Below, in pieces: positions 23,547 through 32,421 of a DNA stretch of 35,096 nucleotides. This DNA is from an uncultured Myxococcales bacterium. Lineage in GTDB: Bacteria > Myxococcota_A > Bradymonadia > UBA7976 > UBA1532. The stretch is from assembly GCA_903847385.1 (NCBI GenBank), contig CAINDO010000560.1, positions 1-35,096 of the forward strand, read 5' to 3'. Below the pieces are notes generated by a model. That model worked only from the letters and a program-made list of their open reading frames with translations. It made no database searches and was not told the origin of the DNA. The translations under genes were made by a program, and so were the position numbers. The stretch's first letter is position 1. Each line of letters begins with the position of its first letter.

Positions 23547-26210
23547 TCACTCGTATTCGAGGGCGTCGCTCACGTTGAGGCGGGCCGCCTCGCGCGCCGG
23601 GTACCAGCCCGCGAGCGTGGAGACGATGACCACCAGCACCGCCACCTGGGCGATCTCGACGCCCGGGAAGAGCAGCTCTATGTACCAGCCCGACTGGACC
23701 ACGAAGATGTCGTGGATGAGGATGAAGCCGAGCACGAGCCCGGCGACGATGCCGGCGATGACGGCGCTGATGCCCAGAATGCCGGCCTCGAGCATGACCA
23801 TCCGCCGCACCTGCCGACGCAGCATGCCGATGGCGCGCAGCACGCCGAGCTCGCGGATGCGGTCGAGGACCGTGGCCAACAGCGCGTTCACCACGCCGAG
23901 CACGGCGATGACCAGCGCCACGAACTCCAGCGCATTCATCACGGCGAAGGTCTGGTCGAGGATGTGCTCGAGCTCGCCGCGGAACTCCGTCTGCGTCAGG
24001 ACGAAGAGGTTGAGGGCCTCGCCGTACTTCTCCTCGATGGCGCGTTTCACCGGCTCGGGGTCGGCGCCGGGCTGCAGGTAGAGCTCGTAGGTGTCCACGC
24101 GCGCGTCGTTCCAGTCGCGGATCATCGTCGCGCGGTCGAGGATCACCGTGCCCTGGTCGCTGGTGTAGTCGAGGATGACCCCGGCGAGGCGGTAGCTGCG
24201 CTCCCCCGTGGGCGCGGCGAGTTTGATGGCGTCCCCGACCTTCAGGTCGAGGCGGCGGGCCAGGTTCTCCGAGACCATCACGTCCCCCTGCAGGACGGCA
24301 GGCACCGAGGTCTCCGCGTCTCCCTGCAGAAAGGTCATCTGCGAGTGTTTCGCGAAGATCTCCAGGTTGGCGGAGAGCAGCTTGATGGGCAGGTCGCGGT
24401 AGACGATGTTGATGATGCGGATGCGATCGACCTCGGCGACGCCGGGGATGGCCGAGAGCGGCTCGCGGAGCGTGTCCGCCATGGGGGTGTTCTTCACGCC
24501 GCTGAAGCGCGCGCCGCTGGTGACGAAGATGTCCGCCGGGACCGTCTGGCTGACCCACTTCAGCGTCGAGGTCTTGAAGCTGCCGAGGAACGCCGCGAAG
24601 GCGACCGTGAGCGAGACGCCGACCATGAGCGCGCCGGCCGTGATGGTCGCGCGGCGGAGGTCCCGGGGCACGTTGTCGTTGGCCAGGCGGGCCTCGACGC
24701 CGAGGGCGGCCTCGAGGGGGCGCCGCAGGATCGCCCGGACGAGGCCGAGCACCCGGGGCAGGCAGAGCGCGAGGCTGAGCAGCACGAGCGTGGTCGCGGC
24801 GAACGGGCCGTAGGGCTGGCCTGCGATGGGCGGCAGCGCGCGGGCGATCAGCGCGGCCCCGGCGAGGGCGAGCGCCCCGGCGTCCGCCCGGGTGAAGCCC
24901 CGCCGCGGCGCCTGGGGGGTGAAACGGCCGGTGCGGAGGGTCTGCACCGCGCTCACGCGGGTGGCCTCGCGAGCAGGCACGAAGGCCGAGGCGACGGCGC
25001 CGGCCACGCCGAGCGCGAAGCCGGCCAGCACCAGGAGCGGGTCGACGTGGACCTCGGTGGCGGCCACCTGCAGGTAGATCTCGTTCACCGACGCCGTCAG
25101 CGCCGCCAGCATGAAGCGGGCGAGGCCGAGGCCGATGGCCACCCCGAGGGCCGAGCCGACGCAACCGAGGAGGAACCCCTCGAGCGTGAAGAGCGCGAGG
25201 ATCTGGCGCTTCGTGGTGCCCAGCGCACGCAGGATGCCGAGCTCACGCTTCCGCTGCACCACGCTGATGCTCATCGTGTTGTAGATGAGGAACATGCCCA
25301 CCAGGATCGCCACGAGGGAGCCCATGGTGAGGGCGAGGTTCAGGCCGCCGAGCATCTGGGAGACCTGGGCGTTGCGACGATCGGGGCGGTTGGCCTCGAA
25401 GCCGGGCCCGAGGGCCGCGGCGATGGCGGCACAGACCTGCTCGGCGGGCGTGTCGGGGGCGAGGGCGACGTCGACCCGGTCGATGCGCGTGCCCCGGTCG
25501 AAGGCCACCTGCATCGCCTGGTAGTACATCACGGCCACGGCGCCGCCGAAGGCCCGGCCCACCCCCTCGTCCTCGATGAACCCCCAGATCTCGAACTGCT
25601 GGACGCCCGTCGGCGTCTGGATGGGCACGGCGTCCTTCAGCTTCAGGCCGTAGCGGTCGGCCAGCTTGCGGCCGATGATCAGGTGCGTGCTGGCGTTGAG
25701 GAAGGCGATCGGGTCGTCCTTGATGGCCTTCATCTCGGCGGAGTCGTAGCGGCGGAAGTGCTCGTCGTCCTCGCCGAGGAAGTCGACGCCGATGATCAGC
25801 AGGCGCTCGCCCTTGGCCCCCGGCAGGCGCAAGAGCGCCGTCTCCTGCACGACCGGCGTCGCGCGCAGGACACCGGCGACACCGCGGATGCCCTCGAGCT
25901 TCTCCTCTTCGTAGCTGGCGGCGGCCGTGACCTCGAGGTCGGCCTTGCCCGAGATGTCGTCCAGCGTCTCGGCGAAGCTGCGCAGAATCGAACGATTCAC
26001 CAGCACCACGGAGATCAGCATGGCCACACCGAGGGCGATGCCGAGGACGGTCAGGGCCGTGCGCAGCCGATGCTCGTAGAAGCGCGGCAGGCTCACCGTG
26101 CGCAGCAGCCGCCCGATGCGCCAGGGCGAGAGCGCCAGCGCCGCCAGGTGCACCAGCGACAGCAACGCGCCGGTGAAGAGACGACCGAGCCCGCGCAGCA
26201 GGGCGCGCAC
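23547..26210 (-). CDS. Large FtsX-family ABC permease with two FtsX domains
   Basis: This 887-residue inner-membrane protein has a first helix near 52-75 (LTVLGIALGVAMLISVVLV) and a periplasmic domain to about 285. The first FtsX core follows (about 290-425), with VVQRKRELGILRALGTTKRQ. After linking helices and a second periplasmic domain (about 520-750), a second FtsX core (about 760-887) carries LDRIRELGVLRAIGMLRRQ and the end LNVSDALEYE. The whole transporter is thus one chain, like YbbP-type 8-10 helix permeases, unlike the split pair at 10148-12668. The ATPase gene lies 1 nt upstream. The substrate is unknown. Confidence 0.88.
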   Translation of the reverse strand: MRALLRGLGRLFTGALLSLVHLAALALSPWRIGRLLRTVSLPRFYEHRLRTALTVLGIALGVAMLISVVLVNRSILRSFAETLDDISGKADLEVTAAASYEEEKLEGIRGVAGVLRATPVVQETALLRLPGAKGERLLIIGVDFLGEDDEHFRRYDSAEMKAIKDDPIAFLNASTHLIIGRKLADRYGLKLKDAVPIQTPTGVQQFEIWGFIEDEGVGRAFGGAVAVMYYQAMQVAFDRGTRIDRVDVALAPDTPAEQVCAAIAAALGPGFEANRPDRRNAQVSQMLGGLNLALTMGSLVAILVGMFLIYNTMSISVVQRKRELGILRALGTTKRQILALFTLEGFLLGCVGSALGVAIGLGLARFMLAALTASVNEIYLQVAATEVHVDPLLVLAGFALGVAGAVASAFVPAREATRVSAVQTLRTGRFTPQAPRRGFTRADAGALALAGAALIARALPPIAGQPYGPFAATTLVLLSLALCLPRVLGLVRAILRRPLEAALGVEARLANDNVPRDLRRATITAGALMVGVSLTVAFAAFLGSFKTSTLKWVSQTVPADIFVTSGARFSGVKNTPMADTLREPLSAIPGVAEVDRIRIINIVYRDLPIKLLSANLEIFAKHSQMTFLQGDAETSVPAVLQGDVMVSENLARRLDLKVGDAIKLAAPTGERSYRLAGVILDYTSDQGTVILDRATMIRDWNDARVDTYELYLQPGADPEPVKRAIEEKYGEALNLFVLTQTEFRGELEHILDQTFAVMNALEFVALVIAVLGVVNALLATVLDRIRELGVLRAIGMLRRQVRRMVMLEAGILGISAVIAGIVAGLVLGFILIHDIFVVQSGWYIELLFPGVEIAQVAVLVVIVSTLAGWYPAREAARLNVSDALEYE

Positions 26211-26211
26211 C

Positions 26212-26916
26212 TCAGCCCACCCCGCCGACGCTCGGCACGGTCACGGCCTCGTCGCCCTCGAGGTGGCCGTCCCGCAGACGCACGAGGCGGTCCCCGGCCT
26301 CGGCGGCTGCCCGGTCGTGCGTGACCATGACCACCGTGGTGCCGTGGTCGCGCGCCGTCCTCTTGAGCAGCTCGAGGATCGAGCGCCCGGTGGCGCTGTC
26401 CAGGTTGCCCGTGGGCTCGTCCGCCAGGATGAGGCGCGGCTCGAGGATGAGCGAGCGCGCGATGGCCACCCGCTGCATCTCGCCGCCGGAGAGCTCGTGG
26501 ACATGGTGGTGCGCGCGTTTGCCGAGGCCGACGCTGTCGAGGATCGCCAGCGCCCGATCCCGGTCGGCGGCGGTCGCCTTGCGCTCGAGCATCACGGGAA
26601 GCAGGACGTTGTCTGCGGCGTTCAAGGTCGGCAGGAGGTTGAAGAACTGGAAGATGAGCCCGACTTTTCGCCGCCGGAACAGCGTCAGGGCGTCGTCGTC
26701 CAGCGTGCCGATGTCCTGCCCGTCGATGCGGATGGTGCCGGCCGTGGGCACGTCCAGCGCGCTGACCAGGTTCAGAAGCGTGGACTTTCCGGAGCCGGAA
26801 GGGCCCATGATGCTCACGAACTGGCCGGCCGGGATGTGGAGGTCGATTTCGACCAACGCTTCGACCCGGGTGGCCCCTTCGCCGTAGGTCCTGGAGACGC
26901 GGTGCAGCTCGATCAT
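26212..26916 (-). CDS. ABC transporter ATPase for the large FtsX permease
   Basis: This 234-residue protein belongs to the MacB/LolD/YbbA class. Walker A is GPSGSGKSTLL, the signature is LSGGEMQRVAIARSL and Walker B is RLILADEPTGNLD, with switch His in MVTHDR. It is first in a two-gene unit with the 887-residue permease. There is no ribosome site before ATG 26916; a -10-like TACGGT ends 9 nt upstream. The divergent SpoIID-like gene begins only some 32-44 nt away. Confidence 0.92.
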   Translation of the reverse strand: MIELHRVSRTYGEGATRVEALVEIDLHIPAGQFVSIMGPSGSGKSTLLNLVSALDVPTAGTIRIDGQDIGTLDDDALTLFRRRKVGLIFQFFNLLPTLNAADNVLLPVMLERKATAADRDRALAILDSVGLGKRAHHHVHELSGGEMQRVAIARSLILEPRLILADEPTGNLDSATGRSILELLKRTARDHGTTVVMVTHDRAAAEAGDRLVRLRDGHLEGDEAVTVPSVGGVG

Positions 26917-26925
26917 GGTGGTCGG

Positions 26926-26954
26926 ACCGTACTGCGTGCCCCGAAGCCTTGCAC
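26926..26954 (-). promoter_or_regulatory. Candidate promoter of the ATPase-permease unit (leaderless)
   Basis: Minus strand GTGCAA (26954-26949), 17 bp, TACGGT (26931-26926), 9 nt before ATG. It lies in and next to the start of the divergent SpoIID-like gene, so both cannot be transcribed freely at once. Confidence 0.3.
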
Positions 26955-28631
26955 GGTAATTTGACGCCCCTGCCCTCCCCCCGCCGAGCGCTCCGCGCCC
27001 TGTGCCGCCTGCCGGTCTTTGGCCTGGCCGGTGCGCTCGCGTGCCTCGCGACCAGCGCCGCCCGCGCCGGCGAGCCGGAGCCCGAGCGCCGGGAGCGGAT
27101 CGAGTCGCTGCACGCCCACCGCATGCTGTTCGACCGGACCGGCGAGCCCATGGTCACCGTGGGCCTGGCTGAGCACGTCACGCGGGTCGAGATCCGGACC
27201 TCGGTGCCGGTCTCGCTTCTGCCCGAGGGTGAGGAGGCGTTCCGGGTCACCGTGCCCGCCGACACGCCGCTGACGCTGGAGATGCACGACACGCGGCAGG
27301 CGCGGCGGCGACACTGGCTGATCGCCGAGCGCTTCACGGCGGCCGGGTTCGACGCGGCGACCTCGGCTCGCGCACGTCTCGACGCGGCGGGGCTGCGCAC
27401 GGGCGTGTTCGAGTCCGGCGCGCTGACCGGCCTCGCCGGACGTTTGTTCGACACCCGAACGATCACGCTGGCCGTTTCGCCGGGGGACTCCCCCGCCGCC
27501 GCGCGGGCCGGTCTGGCGCGGGCGCGCGGTGCAGGATTCGTCAACGGCGAACCCTTCGTCGAGGTCCTGGAGCGCGCCGGCGGCCTGATCGTCGCGCGGT
27601 TTCCGGGCGACTTCGAGGTGCGCGGCCGGGACCTGATGTGGCTGCGGCCCGAGGGCGAGGCCCTGTCGGAGATCCGCATCCCCGGCGAGCCGACGAAACA
27701 GTATGCCGGCGAGCTCTACGTCACCCTGGGCGGCGACGGCCGACTGGTGCTGGCGAATCTGGCGAGCGCCGAGACCCTGCTCGAGAGCGTGGTGCCCTCG
27801 GAGACCTTCCCGAACGCGCCGGCGGACGCCCTGAGGGCCCAGGCCGTGGCCGCCCGCGGGCAGTTCCTGGCCAAGCTGGGCCTGAAGCATCGCGGCGACC
27901 CCTTCATGCTGTGCAATCGCTGGCACTGTCAGGCCCACGGCGGCCAGGGGCGAGCGACCCCGGCCACCACCGCGGCCGTGCGGGCGACCCGCGGCGAGAT
28001 CCTGGCCACGCCGCGGGGCGGGCTGGTGGACACGGTCTATCACTCGGCCTGTGGCGGTCAGACGGAGGGCTGGGACCAGAGCTGGGGCGGCGAGGGCCGC
28101 GCCGGGCTCGGCGGCGTGGACGACCGCATCGGCGCCGGCGACCGGCCGTCGACGCCGGGCGCCGCGGAGACCATCCTGGCCGACGCCGGGGGCGAGGCCT
28201 GGTGCGCCGGCAGCGGTCGGCGCGGCGGCGTCTACCGGTGGACCCACCGCATCGACGGCGCCGCCCTCAGCCGAAACGCCGGTCGATTACGCGCGGTCGG
28301 CCCCGTGAGCGACCTGCGCGTGACGCGCCGCGGTCGCAGCGGGCGTGTCCTGACCCTGGAGGTCGTCGGCGCCCAGGGCCGACACGTGGTCGACGGCGAG
28401 TCGGCCATCCGCCGACTGCTCGGCGGCTTGAAGAGCGCCTACTTCGCCATCACGCGCGAGGGCGGGCCGCCGAACGGAGAGCCGGCACGCTGGGTGATTC
28501 GCGGCGGCGGCTACGGCCACGGCATCGGCCTGTGCCAGCACGGCGCCATCGGGATGGCCCACGCCGGTCACGGGTATCGGGCCATTCTGCAGCACTATTA
28601 CCCGGGGACGCGGCTCGAGCGGGCGTGGTGA
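26949..28631 (+). CDS. SpoIID/LytB-domain secreted protein with SPOR-like N-terminal part
   Basis: This protein has about 560 residues. The start is uncertain: TTG at 26949 or TTG at 26961 both leave a signal peptide (cleavage near AARA-GEP); no ATG fits. Residues about 115-180 (ARRRHWLIAERF, then ARARLDAAGLRTGVF) look like a SPOR-type peptidoglycan-binding fold. The SpoIID domain follows: VVPSE with Glu285, ALRAQAVAARGQF, ACGGQTEGWDQSW and C-terminal RGGGYGHGIGLCQHGA. SpoIID cleaves glycan chains that have lost their stem peptides, with the Glu as catalyst. A wall-remodelling role in the periplasm is inferred. It ends 7 nt from the convergent TauE-like gene. Confidence 0.8.
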   Translation: MHGNLTPLPSPRRALRALCRLPVFGLAGALACLATSAARAGEPEPERRERIESLHAHRMLFDRTGEPMVTVGLAEHVTRVEIRTSVPVSLLPEGEEAFRVTVPADTPLTLEMHDTRQARRRHWLIAERFTAAGFDAATSARARLDAAGLRTGVFESGALTGLAGRLFDTRTITLAVSPGDSPAAARAGLARARGAGFVNGEPFVEVLERAGGLIVARFPGDFEVRGRDLMWLRPEGEALSEIRIPGEPTKQYAGELYVTLGGDGRLVLANLASAETLLESVVPSETFPNAPADALRAQAVAARGQFLAKLGLKHRGDPFMLCNRWHCQAHGGQGRATPATTAAVRATRGEILATPRGGLVDTVYHSACGGQTEGWDQSWGGEGRAGLGGVDDRIGAGDRPSTPGAAETILADAGGEAWCAGSGRRGGVYRWTHRIDGAALSRNAGRLRAVGPVSDLRVTRRGRSGRVLTLEVVGAQGRHVVDGESAIRRLLGGLKSAYFAITREGGPPNGEPARWVIRGGGYGHGIGLCQHGAIGMAHAGHGYRAILQHYYPGTRLERAW

Positions 28632-28638
28632 GGCCGCG

Positions 28639-29613
28639 TCAGGCGGGGTTGCGCGTCGGTGCGTCCACCGCGGGGGGACCGAGCTCGTCGGGGGTCTCGG
28701 GGAGCGGCGCGTTGGGCGCGAGCGGCGCCGCCGGACCGCCGGGCTGGGAGGCGAGGAACCGGGCGAGGCGCCGCCGGTCGACCAGCCAGGCCGAGACGCC
28801 ATAGCCGGCCATGGCCAGGGCCCCGAGGAGCGTGGGCACGTTGCCGACGCCCAGCAGCTTGGCCCCCGAGGCCGTGAGCAGGACCATGATGACCGGCTTG
28901 AGCACGTTGTCCGAGGCCTTGGAGGACAGGCGGGCGCCCACGTACACGCCCGGGATGCTGCCGAGGAGCAGCGACGCCGTCAGCCCGAACTGGACCTCGC
29001 CGAAGAGCACGTGCGCGAGCGCCGCCGAGCCGACCAGGGGCACCGCCTGCACCAGATCCGTGCCGACGAGCCGCCGCATGCTCATCTGCGGGTAGACCAG
29101 CATCAGCGCAGCGATGATGAGCGAGCCGGAGCCCACCGAGGTCAGGCCCACGACCAGGCCACCGACGGCACCGGCGACGAGCGTCGGCCAACGCCGCAGG
29201 GGCACCTCGGCGTCCTCGATCTCCACCGGGCGCCTCGGCCCGAAGACACGGCGGACGATCATCGACCCGAGCACGAGGAGCAGCGCGCCGCCGAGCAGGT
29301 TCTTCATCGCGCCGGGGTCGTCCCCGAACAGGTGCCGCAGGAGCATCACGCCCAGGAACGCCGTCGGGATCGACCCGAGCATCAGCCACCGGACGACGTC
29401 CGTGCGCACCGTGCCGTGGCGCATGTGCACCGCACCGCCCACGGGTTTCATGCACAGCGAGGCCACCAGGTCGCTGGAGACCGCCGTCAGCGGGTCCACC
29501 CCGAACCCGAGCACCAGCATCGGCGTGAGCAGCGCGCCGCCGCCCATGCCCGTCAAGCCGACGATCAGGCCGATGGGCAGGCCGGCCAGGGCGATGCTGT
29601 AGTCCAGAGTCAC
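28639..29613 (-). CDS. TauE/SafE family permease (sulfite/anion exporter type)
   Basis: This 324-residue protein starts at GTG 29613, chosen because GGGAG lies 6 nt upstream and the next residues (TLDYSIALAGLPIGLIVGLTGMGGG) open the first helix. About eight membrane helices in two repeats are seen, with the family's Gly-rich loops GLTGMGGGALLTPML and GLTSVGSGSLIIAALML. Members move sulfite, sulfoacetate or other organosulfur anions across the inner membrane. The substrate cannot be read. The C-terminal 40 residues are a Pro/Ala-rich cytoplasmic tail. It is a single gene with its own promoter-like pair. Confidence 0.87.
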   Translation of the reverse strand: MTLDYSIALAGLPIGLIVGLTGMGGGALLTPMLVLGFGVDPLTAVSSDLVASLCMKPVGGAVHMRHGTVRTDVVRWLMLGSIPTAFLGVMLLRHLFGDDPGAMKNLLGGALLLVLGSMIVRRVFGPRRPVEIEDAEVPLRRWPTLVAGAVGGLVVGLTSVGSGSLIIAALMLVYPQMSMRRLVGTDLVQAVPLVGSAALAHVLFGEVQFGLTASLLLGSIPGVYVGARLSSKASDNVLKPVIMVLLTASGAKLLGVGNVPTLLGALAMAGYGVSAWLVDRRRLARFLASQPGGPAAPLAPNAPLPETPDELGPPAVDAPTRNPA

Positions 29614-29644
29614 GAACGGCTCCCGGCGGGAATCAATTGCCCAT

Positions 29645-29674
29645 ATCTTGATCGGTTTTGGCGGTTTATTGCAA
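29645..29674 (-). promoter_or_regulatory. Candidate promoter of the TauE/SafE permease gene
   Basis: Minus strand TTGCAA (29674-29669), 18 bp, CAAGAT (29650-29645), leader about 25-30 nt with GGGAG. The rest of the gap to livF (29675-29810) shows only a 5-bp stem GGCCA-TGGCC at 29781-29794 without T-run. Confidence 0.35.
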
Positions 29675-29810
29675 GCCGCGTCTATCGCCCCTTTGGACCC
29701 CGGCGGCGGGCCGGGCATCGCATCGCGGGCGCAGGCTTTCTACCGCGGATTCGCCCGCGTGTCAGATCCCGCCCGTGACCGGCCACGGATGGCCCGCGCC
29801 CGGTCCGGGC

Positions 29811-30524
29811 TCAGTGCCCGCCCAGGTAGGCCTTGCGGACGTCGTCGGAGGCCGCGAGCACCGAGGCCCGCTCGGACATCACGATGCGCCCGACCTCGAG
29901 CACGTAGCCGTGGTGGGCCACGCGCAGCGCCATGTGCGCGTTCTGCTCCACGAGGAGGATGGTCGTGCCCGCGGCGTTGATCTCCCGGATGATGTCGAAG
30001 ATGGTGCGCACGACCTGCGGCGCCAGGCCCAGCGAAGGCTCGTCCAGCAACAGGAGCCGCGGCCGGGCGAGCAGCGCGCGGGCCATGGCCAGCATCTGCT
30101 GCTCACCGCCGGAGAGGGTGCCCGCCGCCTGTTGGAGCCGCTCGCGCAGTCGCGGAAACAGGCGCAGCGCGCGGTCGCGGTCGGCGGCGATGCCGGCCTT
30201 GTCGCTGCGGGTGTAGGCGCCGAGGTCCAGGTTCTCGTCCACCGTGAGGTTGGCGAACACGCCGCGCCCCTCGGGCGAGTGCGCCAGTCCGAGCCGCACC
30301 AGCTCGTGCGGCGGGCGCCCGTGGATCGGCTGACCCTCGAAGAGGATCTCGCCGCTCGTCGGCCGCAGCAGCCCGGAGATGGCCCGCAGCGTGGTCGTCT
30401 TGCCCGCCCCGTTGCCCCCGATGAGCGTCACGATCTGGCCCGCCTCGACGCTCAGGCTCACACCCTTCAGCGCGTGGATGGCCCCGTAGTGGACGTCCAG
30501 GTTGCGGATCTCGAGCATCGCCAT
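29811..30524 (-). CDS. livF: Branched-chain amino-acid type ABC importer, ATPase LivF
   Basis: This 237-residue protein has Walker A GGNGAGKTTTL, signature LSGGEQQMLAMARAL and Walker B LLLLDEPSLGLAP, with the VEQNAH switch His typical of LivF. The start HYGAIHALKGVSL is also diagnostic. It energises uptake of branched-chain amino acids or related compounds together with LivG. It overlaps livG by 1 nt (TGATG) and is the last gene of the five-gene liv operon. Confidence 0.93.
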   Translation of the reverse strand: MAMLEIRNLDVHYGAIHALKGVSLSVEAGQIVTLIGGNGAGKTTTLRAISGLLRPTSGEILFEGQPIHGRPPHELVRLGLAHSPEGRGVFANLTVDENLDLGAYTRSDKAGIAADRDRALRLFPRLRERLQQAAGTLSGGEQQMLAMARALLARPRLLLLDEPSLGLAPQVVRTIFDIIREINAAGTTILLVEQNAHMALRVAHHGYVLEVGRIVMSERASVLAASDDVRKAYLGGH

Positions 30525-31330
30525 CAGGGCCCCTCCGCCGACGCGTCCGGCGGGTCCGGCGCGCCCAGATAGGCCTCGATGACGGCGGGGTCCGCCTGGA
30601 TCTCGGCGGGCGTGCCCCGGGCGATCGTCACGCCGTGGTCAATCACGGTGATGCGCTCACAAATCCGCATGACCAGGCCCATGTCGTGCTCGATGAGCAG
30701 GATCGTCAGCCCGAACTCGCGCCGCACGAAGGCGATGAGGTCCGCGAGGGCCATCTTCTCCTGCGGGTTCATGCCGGCGGCGGGCTCGTCCAGCAGCAGC
30801 ACCTTGGGGCCCGTGGCCAGCGCCCGCGCGATCTCGAGGCGCCGCTGATCCCCGTAGGGCAGGTTGCGCGCGAGGTCCGTGGCGCGGTGCGACAGGCCGA
30901 AGATCTCGAGCAGGCGGTGCGCCCGCTCGCGAATCGCGGCCTCTTCGCCGTAGTGTGCCCGGGTGCGGAGAATCGCCGCCGCGAAGCCGGTCTCGGCGCG
31001 CACGTGGCAGGCGACCCGCACGTTGTCGAGCACCGTCAGGTCGCCGAAGAGGCGGATGTTCTGAAAGGTGCGCGCGAGCCCCGAGGCCGCGATGCGGTTG
31101 GGCTTCTGCCCGTTCAGGCGCTCGCCGGCGAGCAGGATCTCGCCCGTCTGCGGGGTGTAGACCCCCGTGAGGAGATTGAAGACGGTCGTCTTGCCGGCGC
31201 CGTTGGGCCCGATCAGCCCCTGGAGTGCGCCCGGCGGCAGCGAGAGCGAGAAGTCCGTGACCGCCTTCAGACCACCGAACGAGATCGAGATGGCCTGGAC
31301 GTCCAGAATCGCGGCGTTCGGCTGCGTCAC
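30524..31330 (-). CDS. livG: Branched-chain amino-acid type ABC importer, ATPase LivG
   Basis: This 268-residue protein has Walker [17 protein letters not shown], a [12 protein letters not shown]-loop region and Walker [16 protein letters not shown]. That LDEPAAG(M)NP signature and the IEHDMGLVM switch are characteristic of LivG, as is the C-terminal EAYLGAP. A canonical LSGG signature is degenerate here ([16 protein letters not shown]), which is normal for LivG. It overlaps livM by 4 nt. Confidence 0.93.
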   Translation of the reverse strand: MTQPNAAILDVQAISISFGGLKAVTDFSLSLPPGALQGLIGPNGAGKTTVFNLLTGVYTPQTGEILLAGERLNGQKPNRIAASGLARTFQNIRLFGDLTVLDNVRVACHVRAETGFAAAILRTRAHYGEEAAIRERAHRLLEIFGLSHRATDLARNLPYGDQRRLEIARALATGPKVLLLDEPAAGMNPQEKMALADLIAFVRREFGLTILLIEHDMGLVMRICERITVIDHGVTIARGTPAEIQADPAVIEAYLGAPDPPDASAEGP

Positions 31331-32421
31331 GGCCGCTTCTCCTGCGCTCCGCGGCGCGGGCGGCCGAGCTCCCAGATCTCACGGATGCCGAACAGACCCT
31401 GGGGCCGCACGCGCATCATCACGATGAGCGTGACGGCGTAGACGACGAGGCGCCAGTCGGAGAACTCGCGGAGGAGCTCGGGCAGGATGGTCAGGAGCCC
31501 CGCCGCGAGCAGCGCCCCGGAGATGGAGCCCATGCCTCCGAGGACCACCATGATCACGATGTCGAAGCTCTTCTGGAAGCCGAGCTCGCGCGGGTTGAGC
31601 GTGGTGCCCGTCTCGTGGGCGAAGAGCGCCCCGGCGATGCCGGCGAAGAACGCCGCGAGCACGAAGGCCCGGACCTTGTATTTGGTCGTGTCGATGCCCA
31701 TCGCCTCGGCGGCGATCTCGTTCTCCCGAATCGAGAGAAACGCGCGGCCCTCGCTGGACTCTTTGAGGCGGTAGGCCACGACGAGCAGCAGGCCGAGCAT
31801 CACGTAGACCCAGAAGACGGTCGTGTAGAACGGGATGCCGCTGAAGCCGAGCGCGCCGCCGAGCGAGGTCGCCAGCGTGAAGGCCGAGGCCTGCTCGATC
31901 TGGGCCGGGACGAAGATGACGTCCCCCGTCTGCTGCAGCAGCACGCGCAGGATCTCACCGAAGCCCAGGGTGACGATGGCCAGGTAGTCGCCGCGAAGGC
32001 GGAGCGACGGCAGGCCGACGAGGTACCCGGCGCCCGCGGCGAAGAGGCCGCCGACGACGCAGCCGAGCAGGAAAAGGAGGTCGCCGCCGCCCAGGAACCC
32101 GCCGTGCACCGCTGCGCTGCCCCAAAGGACGAATGAGCCGTAGTAGGTGACCGCCCCGGCGACGTACCCGCCGACCGCCATGAAGCCGGCGTGGCCGATG
32201 GAGAACTGCCCGGTGAAGCCGTTGACCAGGTTCAGCGACACCGCCAGCAGGCAGTTGATGCCGATGTCCATCATCAGCTTCTCGTAGAACGGCCCCAGGA
32301 TGGGCACGACCACGAGCTGCAGCAGGAACGCCACGACGACACCCGCCACGAGCGGCCCGACGGCCCGCGGGAGCACCCAGGCGAGGCCCGGCCGAAGCGC
32401 CGACGCGCGCGCGCTGAGCAT
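31327..32421 (-). CDS. livM: Branched-chain amino-acid type ABC importer, permease LivM
   Basis: This 364-residue protein starts at ATG 32421-32419, which overlaps the livH stop by 1 nt. The frame is open further upstream but only as antisense-like sequence inside livH. About ten helices are seen; LivM marker segments are [23 protein letters not shown] (split by hydrophobic turns) and [16 protein letters not shown], and the C-terminal VRPQGLFG is typical. It forms the inner-membrane channel together with LivH. Confidence 0.93.
   Translation of the reverse strand: MLSARASALRPGLAWVLPRAVGPLVAGVVVAFLLQLVVVPILGPFYEKLMMDIGINCLLAVSLNLVNGFTGQFSIGHAGFMAVGGYVAGAVTYYGSFVLWGSAAVHGGFLGGGDLLFLLGCVVGGLFAAGAGYLVGLPSLRLRGDYLAIVTLGFGEILRVLLQQTGDVIFVPAQIEQASAFTLATSLGGALGFSGIPFYTTVFWVYVMLGLLLVVAYRLKESSEGRAFLSIRENEIAAEAMGIDTTKYKVRAFVLAAFFAGIAGALFAHETGTTLNPRELGFQKSFDIVIMVVLGGMGSISGALLAAGLLTILPELLREFSDWRLVVYAVTLIVMMRVRPQGLFGIREIWELGRPRRGAQEKRP

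Noticed and set aside
23712..26324. 870-codon open frame on the plus strand
   Set aside because: It lies antisense to the FtsX permease. The product is Arg/Gly/His/Glu-rich with no recognisable domain, as expected of a shadow frame in very GC-rich DNA.
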